Source: Siphonodentalium dalli
Lineage: Eukaryota; Mollusca; Scaphopoda; Gadilida; Siphonodentaliidae
Assembly: GCA_032622095.1 (NCBI GenBank)
Contig: CP136065.1
Coordinates: 211,836,151 to 211,900,150 of the forward strand
Reading direction: 5' to 3'
DNA: 64,000 nucleotides
The notes under the pieces were generated by a model, which saw only the letters and a list, made by a program, of their open reading frames with translations, was not told the origin of the DNA and searched no databases. Made by a program: the position numbers and the translations under genes. How positions within the stretch are numbered: the stretch's first letter is position 1; the number at the start of each line of letters is the position of its first letter. Shown piece after piece: positions 14,101-27,300 of this stretch.

Positions 14101-15282
14101 TATTATACAGTTCTATTACACTTGCCAACATACACTTATACCACACTTTAGAATCATACACTTATATGACACTCACCTCATTTACATAGTTGGAACGTAC
14201 ACTTACTGTACACTTATGTTACACTTGCACTACACTTACTGCCACTGTTGGACTTGTACACTTGGTTGTAAGTGCACACTTAGAGGAAAAAATTTCCTAC
14301 ACTTATGCAACACTTATTTGACACTTATAACACACTTGGGAAATGTAAGGGTAGGCTGTAGTTTAATACTCCTATGAAAATACAGATCAAGTTTGAATTT
14401 AGGTTCCTTCTGCCAATTTTTACTGCAGTTATGGTCATATTTGAAATATAATTGTCAAATCTGGCCCCAAATTGAATCTAGGATGAATTTCGCGTGATGA
14501 CTTATAATTTGAGATTACATCTGATGAATGTTGTGTCCGTCATTGTGTGATTTAGAAATAGTTAAACATATATAGATGAGTTGGAAGCAAAGTTTGATTC
14601 AATGTTGTTCCCATAATAAAAAATTTCTTTTCTAAAAAAGCCACTTGTCAAATAAAGCCACCTGATTCGGTAGACATGTGGCCTAGCTAGCGGCCTTTTA
14701 TTAATGTTGAAACTGAATGAACTACAGTACAAGGCCCGTGGTTTTTTCAAAACCACGCGTGGCCAACATTTTAACACGGAAAAAACACGGAAAAATCGCG
14801 CGTGGTCTTAGCATGGTCAACTTCAGAAAAATGGCCAGCGTGTTCAAAAACGGTTTGAACACGGCGTGTATATGCCGTGGTCACCCGAGTTCACGCCGTG
14901 GTCATCCGTGTTGATGTCGTGTTCTTAGCGTGATCAATTACGGCAAAATGGCCAGCGTGTTCAAAAACGGTCTGAACACGGCGTGTACATGCCGTGGTCA
15001 TCTGAGTGCACGCCGTGGTAATCCGTGTTGAAGTCGTGTTCATGCCGTGTTAATAGCGTGGTCAGCCGTGTTTACGGCGTGGTCTGCACCCCAATGCAGA
15101 GCGGCACCTACTCTTTTCAGGGACAGTGCGGGAGGTGTGAATAATCCGCGACTTCAAAGAGTTGCCGCAGTATTACTTGCAGTAGGATTTTTTTCGGGTA
15201 TATTTGGCCCGGATTGACTTCGTCAGTGAATACAGAATTGTCAGATAAAATCTTTTATAATAAAAAACAATTTCATAAATTG

Positions 15283-15331
<49 letters not shown>

Positions 15332-18300
15332 TATTTGTTTATCTGTGTCTATGGCCTTTATATCCGTGTCATGTTTTGTTGTCGCATTTTATTTTAGTTG
15401 GCATTAATATTTTCTTGTGTTTGTTCATATTACATGTACGCAAATGGTTTCGGTAGTTTGTGCGGCGATATCGTGTTCTAACAAATGGCAGAAAAATTGG
15501 ATATAACATTACAAAAATTCATAAGTTAAAGACATATTATGCACTCTGAGTGTACTCCGTGGTCATCCGTGTTGAAGTCATGCCATGGTCATCCGTGTTA
15601 ATAGCGTGGTCAGCAGTGTTTACCCCGCGGTCTGCATCCCATTGCAGAGAGGCACCTACTCTTTTCAGGGACAGAGCGGGAGGTGTGAATACTCCGCGAC
15701 ATCAAAGAGTTGCCGCAGGATTACTTGCGGTAGGCTTTTTAAGGGTATATTTGGCCCGGATTTATTTCGTCAATGAATAAAGAATTGTCAGATAAAATCT
15801 GTTATAATAAAAAACAATTTCATATATTGAAGTATATATGCATATTTGTTTATCTGTGTCTATGGCCTTTATATCCGTGTCATGTTTTGTTGTCGCATTT
15901 TATTTTAGTTGGCATTACTATTTTCTTGTGTTTGTTCATATTACATGTACGCAAATGGTTTCGGTAGTTTGTGCGGCGATATCGTGTTCTAACAAACGGC
16001 TGAAAAATTGGATATAACATTACAAAAGTTCATAAGTTAAAGACATATAATGCACTTGTTCGGGCGCGTGAAATTGTTTAGTTAGTATGCAGGCGCTATG
16101 CCAACTCGGGGAATGTAGAATTCTACTAACATTGCCAAAAATCTCAAACAAATCGTCGTACCACATCATAAAAAACATCGTCGGAACTACGCTCAATTGT
16201 AAAAATGTACTTCCCGATTCGGGAGGCAACTATCGGCGGTAAATTAACACAAACGATTTCGCCATCGGGGGGTCACTGTATTTAATGAATATATATGAAT
16301 TACGGTGTGTTTAGTCAATTTGGATATAATATTTGTAAAAATAACTACTTTCAGCAAGATTATTCTCCATTTCTATTTGATCAGCCTACCAGAGTGTTTC
16401 ACATCACTTTAAAATTTCGAATTTAATGTTCAAAACGTAACTAAAGTTTTAAATTTTAATTTAATGTTCAATATTCTCATTATAATATTTGGACTCCATA
16501 CATGTATATCAAATAGTAAACGGTTACATGTACACAGAACAATTGACCCGAGAATTGGGCAAATACAAACCGCAAACATGTTACTTTATTAATTTTAGAT
16601 ATTGAGCATCTCAGATGAGTTTCTATTTTATATGGAATTTATCAACCAAGTTTACTAAATTCGATTTGAACCGATTTTTACCGAGGCTCAAATAAAATTT
16701 TGTGGACGAGGTTGATAAATTACGTATAAAATAGATCGAGTGCGAGATACCTTTTATCACATGATCAAATAAACGCAAAATATTCATCGAAAACAACAAT
16801 AATAAACTGCAGCGATCGCACGTCATTTAAAGAATGGTGTGATGTCATCACACGCACTGATATTACACGTGTGTCTTATCGATAATTACTAAACTGGTTT
16901 TATGGGCTAATTATGTGATAAATTGTGACATTAGCTGTACGTGGCATATCCATATTCATAGTAATAACAAATTAATTGTTGTTGATGACTGTACAAAATG
17001 TTATTCAAATAAACATCAAATGTTTTATTCAGTTTGTTGTCATTATGACATCCCACTCTACATAACAGTTCCAATGCACCCATGTTGGCGAGATATTTCA
17101 GTAATATATATTTCACACGGATTCATTAAAAAAATTATGTTAAGGTACAAATGTCTGGTAATTTTCTTTTATAAACGCCGATTACGCGCGCACTGACCAG
17201 CTTGTGTAAATGTGTCTCTCATAACCCACATCTACTTCTCACCTACCCTAAATCGAGCGGGAGTACGTGTTTCGCATAAAATATAATGTTTCAATAATAT
17301 TGCAAGTAAAATGAGTCTGATTCATTTGATGCGTACAATAACATCAATTCGATCACATAATCAATCTTAAATAATTCCGTCATTTGATATTATGGAATTA
17401 TTCGTGAATTGACATCACAGATAATATTCGTGTCGTCGAGGATTGATATATTGGAAACAGACAGTTAAAACCCGAGTGTTTATAAGGAACTTCCTGATAA
17501 TATTTTGCGTGTGGTACAGTAAAACAAAAACTGTCTTGTAAATAAAACGAGAAAAATAAAACAATGAACTACCGGTAAAACATAAACAATAATTTGTTGG
17601 TATTCCGCATGTCCCACATCAACACCCAGGTAAACTAAACAAAGTTCATGTGTAAATATTTTCGATCTGATAACGGACTCGGATATCCACAGAAACGCTT
17701 TTGAAATTGACAAAATATTCGCCATGCCATGCTTGTAACGACCGATTATCATTTTGAATATTTTATTCGTTTAATATATATAAAACATAATCACATATTT
17801 CTGTAAACAAAATATTGCAGTAAAATCAAATTTAAAATAGGGACCTTTTGAGCTGAAGTCCTCTGCGCTGGTTAAGGATATCGATTATAAATGTAACGAA
17901 TTATATCAGGTCAGAATATATTATTCTTTTAACACATATTAAATATTCATAAGTTCGTGTAAATATATTGGAGTAAAATAAGTTGAAAGTTTCTGATCCG
18001 ACACAACGTTCGAATGTTTGTTTAAAACTAAACGGACATTGATACCAGACAAATTCTAAATTGAAACTAAATTAACATTTATCAAAGGTCCCGTCAAGAT
18101 ATTTTCGATCTATCAACAGGAAGATGTAAATCTATAAGATTCAATAAATATATATAGTGATTGTAGTCATATGTACCTGTCAAAATATTTTAGTTATTTA
18201 GTATTAAGTTAGCACCCTTCTTGAAATAATGCACGTGTATCGGTACCATTCCGACTCCCATATATAAGTTATTTTTATGAATAATCGCGGTGTGGTGGTG

Positions 18301-21300
18301 TCTTTAATTTTCACAATCGACGGGTTGAATTTCAATGAAATTTCCGTTAAATAAAATGGTGCTGCTCATTTGTGTCCGGGCTTTGACCTTGAATTACCCA
18401 ATGCACAGGCGGGGAACCCTTCTTGGTACGACCGAATCTGACATCGAATGATTTAATTTAATTAAAATGTCCATATCTCATATAAAAAAAATCGGCGGTT
18501 TCTTGAGCACTGACTTCAACCATCGCCGCTTTTTAAAATGCATAGCAGGAAATGGCACCCTTTTGATAATCTCTAAACAATGGCTTGATTAGCCCATTGT
18601 CTCATTTTTGTCCATCCGTTATTAATTTCCGGCTGCCTGCGGAATATATAATTACAGTGATAACTGAACAGGGCTACATGCATTGCATGATTTGTACACA
18701 ACATAGACTCCACGTCCTACGCCCATACATGCATGATGCATTGCACATCGGAGAGACAATTTCACACGGAGTTTGCGGATATGGGACATCGGTTACAGAG
18801 TACAGTTTCTAATCGCGGGATACGGACGATTGCACTACAGTGATAACAAGTGGAGAATTTGTTTTGTACAGGGGCAGTATGGCCAGGATTGGTCGTCTTC
18901 CTACTGATCTTGTTTTAGTTACCGTTATAGTTGTATTGATATATATAACTTTCAAAAAAATTAATTTTAATTTTAGTTTCTTTATTGAATTTACAAGGAC
19001 TATTTCATTTGCATTGGTGAAAAATCATTTTCAAAAATTTTAATTTAAATTAAAAAAACTAAATTTTGCAATACCACACTAAGCCCCAACACGAACCTTA
19101 TCTACACTATTTGTCTAAGTGTACTTAATTTAGCTGACCTCTTTGTTTTCGATGGTGTCCGCATGGTGTTATATCATAATGCTAGGAAGAAGCCAATGCG
19201 TTTTCAAAACACTGGTGTTTCATAATCAGCTGACCAACTAATCACTGGCCACTGTGTTTTAAAAGTTGAAACTTGAATTGACCCATACGTTAATTAATTT
19301 CAATAAAGTATATAAAAATAAATATTATCGTAAAACTTATGGGAGGGCACTTGACATGAGGTCGAATATACACACACGCAGGTTATGGTCATCAATAGTA
19401 GTAAATACCCTAACCCCACCACATCATGTTGGTTAACAAAACTGACAATAAATAAGTTTCCGTGGACTTAATTGCCATGCTTGTAACGACCGATTATCAG
19501 TTTGAATATTATATTCGTTTAATATATATAAAACATAATCACATATTTCTGTAAACAAAATATTGCAGTAAAATCAAATTTAAAATAGGGACATTTTGAG
19601 CAGAAGCCCTCTGCGCTGGTTACGGATATCGATTATACATGTATGAAAGAATTAGCAAAACCAAGCCATCCATCCATCGAAATAGTTTCCATGTAACGAA
19701 TTATATCAGGTCAGAATATATTATTCTTTTAACACATATTAAATATTCATATATTCGTGTAAATATATTGGAGTAAAATAAGTTGAAAGGTATCTGATCC
19801 GACACAACGTTCGAATGTTCGTTTAAAACTAAACGGACATTGATACCAGACAAATTATAAATTGAAACATTTATCAAGATATTTATCAAGATATTTTCGA
19901 TCTAACAACAGGAAGATGTAAATCTATAAGATTCAATAAATATATATAGTCATATGTTATTGTCAAAATATTCGAGTTATTTAGTATTAAGTTAGCACCC
20001 TTCTTGAAATAATGCACGTGTATCGGTACCATTCCTACTCCCATATATAAGTAATTTTTATGAGTAATCGCGGTATATTGGTATCTTTACTTTCTCTGGG
20101 CCAATTTTTACAATCGACGGGTTGAATTTCGATGAAATTTCCGTTAAATAAAATGATGCTGCTCATTTGCCAATTTGAGCAGCAATTTCGAGAATATATT
20201 TTGGACTAGGGAGGTGATAATTAATTACGTAACGCACACCGCGAGCTCCGCCACCGCGGCGTGCCAAGCTCCGGCCGCCAGCGATGTTTCCGTGTTCAGC
20301 CATGTTCCTCCGTGTTCATGTCGCGGTCACCTGTGTTATGGCCGTGTTCACCCGTGGTCATAGCGTGGATGTTCCGTGTTCAAACGTGATCATTTGGCCG
20401 TGGTCACCCGTTGATCATACCGTGGTCATAGCGTGGATGTTCCGTGTTCAAACGTGATCAGAGCGTGTTCAAACGTGATCAGAGCGTGTTAAAAATCTGA
20501 ACACGATTGAACACGTTTAACCAGACCGTGTTCTTAGCGAGTTCAGATTTTGAACACGGAAAAACCACGGAAGAATCGCGCGTGGTCTTCCGTGGACATG
20601 TAAAAAACCACGGGCCTTATACTGTATGATATGTATATATGACCCACACCTTTATAAGAGAAACACTCTGGTAAACCATGGTGAATACACCATGGTAAAA
20701 TGATGGTAAAACGGTGTTACTCTGGTAAAATGTGTAGAGTGAATCGTCACCATATTATACACACACACATGTAGACCCACTCTTTTATTTACTCTAGTGA
20801 AATGGACCCACCCGTGTAAGTCACTAAGGCATAATTAGTATGTACATGTATGTGGTGCTTCTACTGAAGTAATTCTACCAGGGTAATATACCTCGATATC
20901 ATCAGTAAGGTAATTTACCAGAGTAGTACCGGTGTATGTTTTTAGAAGTCTTATAATTTAAAACAACAGATTGGAGGTCATATGAATGACACATGTGATT
21001 ACATACCGGTGTTAAACTTGACTTAGCTGACTTATTTATTACAATATTCTTGTAACTTTCTATTAACTTTTGAGTATGACACATGGTACAATCGTTTTCC
21101 ACTGACTATCAAAATATGATTTTCTTCTCACAAAAGAGACAGAAAACACCTCAGGTATATACATGTAATGACCTATTGTGAAATAGAGTTGTCGCTCATG
21201 ACCTTGTAAAACACTTATAAAAGCTCTGTAAAACATGGTATTCCAGGTTCTACACTGGTAAAATATGGTCAAGTCAGGTAAAAAGGAATATACTCTGGTA

Positions 21301-24300
21301 AAAGCCATGTAAAACCCATGTAAAAAAGACTTGTAAATTCAAAGTAAAGGTATGGTGTACCCCACTTTCATTATACTCTGGTAAATCCTGGTGTATTACA
21401 ATTACATACAAAACATTAACAACATGGGAGCCTATGTACCAGCAATTTTGAGATTGGTTGGAATGTAAAAAAACTGTATGTCCTTTTCACATGAGCTTTA
21501 CATGGCTTTTACCAGCGTATATCATTGTTTACCAGGGTTCTACTAGAGTATAATCTGTTACACCATGACTCCATAAATATTTACTAGAGTATGTTCCGAA
21601 TTACATGGGTTTACATGGGTGTTACCCATGTATGTCCTGTTTCACCAGCATTACAAGTGTAAACTGGGTTACACCATGCCTTTACTTGGAATTTACCAGG
21701 GTATGTCCTGTTTACATGGTCTTTACATGGCTTTTTCCAGAGTAAAAGTGAGAGCTTTCCGATGAACGGCAAAAAGCCATATTTCCGAATAAATCCTGAA
21801 AAATTACCCATAATTCTGCTGTGGTTAACCCTTTCAGTGCCAAGTCCGATTTTTGTATCAACCCATATTTCCTTGATCATTTTTCAAATTTATTGATTAT
21901 AAAAATGTGATAGATTGATTGAAAGAGCTCTTAGAAAAAGAAGCTAAAAAATGAAGCTCTTAGAGCTCTTTCCATCAATGTATCACATTATTATAAAATG
22001 ATCAAGGAAATATGGGTTGATACAAAAATCGGACTTGGCACTGAAAGGGTTAAGGAGTCGATTATTTAGGGCATTACTGTATTTCAAGGCTTGTATTCTC
22101 TTTAAATAGGGCAGCAAGATGTCTGGACCGTGCAAAGGGAAAGGATCGTAGAGATCTCAAATTGACTGATGCAGAGGAGCTGGCGATAGCTGGGGAGGAT
22201 GACGACTGTGATGGCAAGGATGATGATGAAGATGGTGCATCAGTATGTTATGTTTATTTAGTATCAAGTTCAAAGGGACATGGCTTCTTTGAGCCGCTTC
22301 ATGTTGTGAACTATACCCACCCCGATGGGCACTATTTATTATATTTCACTTGTAGCATGCATACTACAGTAAAACCTTTCCAAATCAAACACCCTTCGGT
22401 CTGGCCCTTCTTATTGGTTTAGAGACTATGGATCGGAATGTACATGTACAGTATTGACATTGCTAAGAGTTGTCAAAGCACAACAAACTCATTTTTTAAT
22501 TTAACTTTATTCAATAAAGTACCGAATAAAATATAAATAAGATAGATAAAACGTGGTGTAATAAGAATTAAAACATGGTATATTAATAAGACATAATACA
22601 ATGTACCTTATTTCTCCCATAGCTGTTGAGGTCTAAAGCAGAATGAGGTTTTCAGAGGGGTGAATTTAGTGATTCTAGCTCGCCATCACTTAATTCTTCC
22701 TCTGGGTACCTAATTCTACAAATATCAGACACGCTATATCTAGGCTTGGTTGTTTGCCATTCTAGGATTATCCTTCATTTATTATTTATATTTATATACT
22801 TACGCTCTTTAAAACACTTTTTCAAATATCTCCATTATTTCTATATTTCGCTCTATATTTCGCTCTATATTTCGCCCTATTTCGCTGTATTTTCCTATTT
22901 CGATTTTTCGTGCTATTTCGCTGTATTTTCCTATTTCGCTTTTTCGTTGTATTTCATATTTCGATAATTCGCTATATTTGCCATATTATGGGATATGGGA
23001 TTATATGATAACCAACATTCTGATAGTCAATCGAACATCTCGTGCCACCCGTGCTCGCGATTAGATGCCACTAGCCATCCAATCGTGAACCTCGATTACA
23101 TATTGTTTGCTATCAAATCCTTGGCGTATTGGCTGACTAGATACTCAAGCAGTCGGTAATGTCCGACAATCCCCGGTGATTTCCGGGACCAATGTGTTCA
23201 TAAATCTATGAACGACATTGAAACTGACGTCACGTTACGTTCATAGGTTTATGAACGCATTGAATAAGGGGGCGTGTCTACCGTAACGCTATGGGGAAAT
23301 CGGAAGAGATATTAGGTGAATGTAAATATACATATATGAATGATCTCAATGATATTTGGTATCAATGTTTACCTTCACAAGGGCTTTCAACGAAGTGATG
23401 GTGATATTCTTATTTTCCCTTTTAGAGTTAATTTCTATAATTGTTTTATAACTTAACCCTTTGAGTGCCAGGGGCCGATCTTATCGGCCCTAAACCTACA
23501 AATAAGTCTGTTAAAGAATATAAGAATAAATTATTAAAATTGTAAAAAATTGTAAAAAAAAAAGAAAAAAAAAGGGGCCAATGCATTCTCTTATATATGC
23601 GAGGCGACCTATGGTCGACTCGCATATATAAGAGAATGCATTGGCACAGGGTATATGGGTTGATACAAAAATCGACCTGGCACTCAAAGGGTTAAAGGCC
23701 CACTTAATTTTCTAGTCACTTATTATTTTTTTATAGTACATTGATATACGGTTTTAATAACAATCTATAGCCATACAATATTATTAAAATACTATAATTC
23801 ATCACCATTTGAAATGTCTGAAGGTGTCCATTTCCCCCCGTTATGGCTCCCAGAATGCAACAGAATTCAAACTATAGTTTATTTTCAATGGAAGAGGAAT
23901 AACTCTATATCTAAATATATAGAGTTATTCCTCTTCCATTGAAAATAATATACTTTGTGGAGAAACTTGAGCATAGAACCTACATTGGTTTCTCAACAAA
24001 AACATGTTCACAGTTTATTACATCGAATAAGTTGAAAATAGAATGTTTTGGAGCTTCCTCTTTCAAATGGTATATAATGTGGCTTATATTTTATATAATG
24101 TGATCTTGGTGTTCGAAAAATAAGTGGGTCTTTAATTTCTATAATTGTTTTATATCATAAATTTTGATTCCTTCTATAATTGTTTTATATCATAAATTTT
24201 GATTCCTTCATTTACCTATGTGGGGTATGCCAGCACCAAATGGGACTATTCCAGCCTCAAATGGGACTATGTCAGCACCACATGGGAGTATGCCAGCACC

Positions 24301-27300
24301 TCGTGGGAGTATGCCAGCACCTCTTGGGGGTATAATAGCACCTCGTGGGGGTATGATAGCACCTCATGGGGGTATGCCATCACCCAGTTCTGATTAAAGT
24401 CATACTCAGACATTTTTCTTTAAAATAGCTTTGATCGACATAATGTACTTTCGGTTTCATTTCTGGAAACGACATCGTTTTCGCAAAAGAAAAATATGGC
24501 TTCTTATTCAATTTCTTAGTCATTTCCTTTCACTTATTTATATTTTAGTACTCCAAATATATATTTTTTTAATTTCAGAGAGACAAGAAAGCCAAGACAT
24601 TCTTGAAGTCAGCGAAGTTGAATGAGGTTGGAAAAATGCCAAAAGATACACAAAAAAAAGTACAGAACTTGTTATGTAGTTTTTCTCCTGAAAAAATTCA
24701 GGAAAAGGTAGATGCTGAGGAATTATGGAAGAATTTGAATACAACAAAATTAAAAAAATGTCCAAAACCTCAGGTGAGTAACTTCTTATGAACATGAACA
24801 TAATATATCTGATAAGCAGGAATGAACAAAAAGAATAAAACTGCTTGAAAGAATTCCAGCTTAGTAGGTTAACCCTTTATAAATTAAATAGTCACTGATG
24901 AGTAGTTCCCTTCAGAAATTTTCAGATAATAAATTCAACAAACGGCCATTTGTTGAACTTATTATCTGAATATTTCCCTCCAATAAATAGGACTCCTTCT
25001 GTACTTGTATTATCTGTTGTCTGCTTATTTTTTCTGAAAACCCCTCCAGATGAATAATATACCATTCCAATGGACATGTTAGCTAGTAACATTGGTCAAT
25101 CTGCTTCTCAGATATACTTTTGCCAGATTTATTTTGTTTTGAGTCAATTGCTGAATTGGCCACTGTCTGAAGGGGGAAGTAATTATATAATAAAACCCCA
25201 CTTGATTTTTATTATTATTCAACTGTAGAGCAAAATTTTCCGAAAAGAACCATGTATAATAGACAATTCCATTCTATGCTACAACTGCAGTGGTATACTC
25301 AATTGGTAACCTAAACTCATTTAAAAAAAATTCTGGCAGATTGGGTGTTATATAAGGATTAACTGTCATGTGGACTGTTTTTATGGAGATGTAACCGTGA
25401 GGTAAGTGGACATAACTTGTGTAAAACCCGAAGGGTTTTACATACAAGTTATGACCACTTACCTCACGGTTACATCTCCATAAAAACAGTCCACATGACA
25501 GTTAATCCTTATATTTATATACATGTAACGAAAAAGCCACTTTTGTAAATGTATTTAAATCGAAAAGTGTATCGTGACAAAAACAGCCCAAAATACCCAA
25601 TAGCACCCTTGGCAAAAGTTAATACGAACAATTTCTCTTCATATTGAAACCCGATGATGTATTAAGTCAATCCTGCGCGAGTCCAAATGCGCCCAAAACA
25701 TTACGCGTTCGTCTTTCCAAACCCAATGACGTATCGATGGTGTTATGACCTTGGTGTTATGAGGCGTTGCGCATTCACCGAGAAATAACTGCAACTAGCC
25801 ACGTGGGCGCCGACCAATCAGAATGCTGGATTTAGTGATGACAACACTTAGTATGTAAATATAAATATGTTAGTTTAACCCTTTCTATATTAAATGGATT
25901 CTCCCAGTTAGTTAAAAAGTGTACATTGGAATGATCTATCGTCCATTTGTTAAGGTGATAAAAGCAGATGACAGAAAAATAAAAGTGCAGAAGGAGTCCT
26001 ATTTATTGAGAGAAATGGTTAGATAATAAGTTTGACAAGCGACCTATGGTTGTTTGTTGAACTTATTATCTGAACATTTCCTATGCGATAACTACTCATC
26101 AATGATGCTCTAATTAGTATATAAAGGGTTAAACTTATTATCTGAACATTTCATATGGGATAACTACTCGTCAATGATGCTTTAGTATATAAAGGTTTAA
26201 ACTTATTATCTTAACATTTCATATGGGATAACTACTCATCCATGATGCTTTAGTATAGAAAAGGTTAAACTTATTATCTGAACATTTCCTATGGGATAAC
26301 TACTCGTCAATGCTTAGTATAGATAGGGTTAAACTTATTATCTGAACATTTCCTGTGGGACAACAACTCATCAATGATGCTTTAATATAGAGAGGGTTAA
26401 ATTTATTATCTGAACATTTCCTATGGGATATGGGATAACTTAACCCATCAATGATGCTTTAACCCATAGCGAGCCCCACAGAGTGGTGAGCAGACGACAT
26501 TCAGCAGTACATTCATCTGTTTATTTGAGGATCCCTATGGGATAACTACTCATCAATGATGCATTATTATAGACAGGGTTAAAGCATGGCATGCATTTTT
26601 TCTACAAATACTACCAGGTGGGTGGGGGGGGGGGGGGGGGGCTAACAAGGTTTAATAAAAACAATCTGAAAAATAAATCTTCGTGTCATTTCATGACACA
26701 ATAATGTCAAATAAGTGAAACAACGTTGTTATCATGGGTTGGGGGTGGGATAGATATCATGACCAGCAAAAGAAGCAATTTTTCATTTCTGGGGTCTCAA
26801 TTCGTGCTTCAAGAAACCTTGAAAATAAAAAAATAAAAATGGCTCAGATGAGAAATTTCTGCATTTTCATAAAATATACGAGGAAAGCATGTCTTTATCG
26901 CCCCTTACTTTTGGGCACACTCATTTCCTTCCTGAATTTGTGGAAATTTAACCATTTCTGTATTAAATGGATTCTTCCATCAGTTATAAGATGTATACAG
27001 TGGATTGGTCTATTATTCATTTGGAGGGATGTTTTGGTTATAAAAGCAGATGACAGACAGATGAAAAGCTGATACTAGTGCTGAATGATTCATATTCATT
27101 GGTGGGAAATAAGTTCAATAAATTATCTGTTGTTTGTTGAACTTATTATCAGAACATTTTGTAATGGAACTGCCCGTCAATGAGTATTTAGTAAGAAAGG
27201 GTTAAAGGTCTGACTTGTGATGACTACAAGAAGTCAGGGCAACTCATCGTTGGACCAAGGCTCAAAATAAGTGGCCGGTCATGGTCATTGTCCGACGAAA

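Larger units (their letters stand above)
14719..20624. mobile_element. large element B: TIRs plus arrays of CCGTGGTCA/CCGTGTTCA motifs
   Basis: The left end ACAGTACAAGGCCCGTGG and the right end CCACGGGCCTTATACTGT are inverted repeats flanked by TA. Subterminal regions (14745-15095 and 20270-20600) consist of GTGTTCA, CGTGGTCA and GTGATCA motifs, again mostly in one orientation. The 5.9-kb interior holds a direct duplication (15100-15540 versus 15630-16030), a family-R element (16037-16412) and a second direct duplication (17722-18372 versus 19473-20170). No transposase was recognised. It may be a composite element that has captured other sequence. Confidence 0.65.

Noticed and set aside
13970-14377. 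135-codon frame rich in T-Y-T-Y-N-T-L
   Set aside because: It is the TACACTTA motif array at the right end of element A translated; no domain.
15214-15967. Frames of 60-80 codons with Y-I-Y-I-Y-I and F-V-Y-L-C-L-W segments
   Set aside because: They derive from a (TA)n tract and a duplicated non-coding block inside element B; the two copies differ by frame-breaking changes.
22243-22422. Continuation of the exon 4 frame to a stop near 22422
   Set aside because: A clean GTATGT donor at 22243 and phase agreement with exon 5 make splicing more likely; the read-through peptide has no repeat character.
24199-24393. 64-codon frame with S-T-S-W-G-Y repeats
   Set aside because: 21-bp minisatellite with a period divisible by three; lies inside intron 4.
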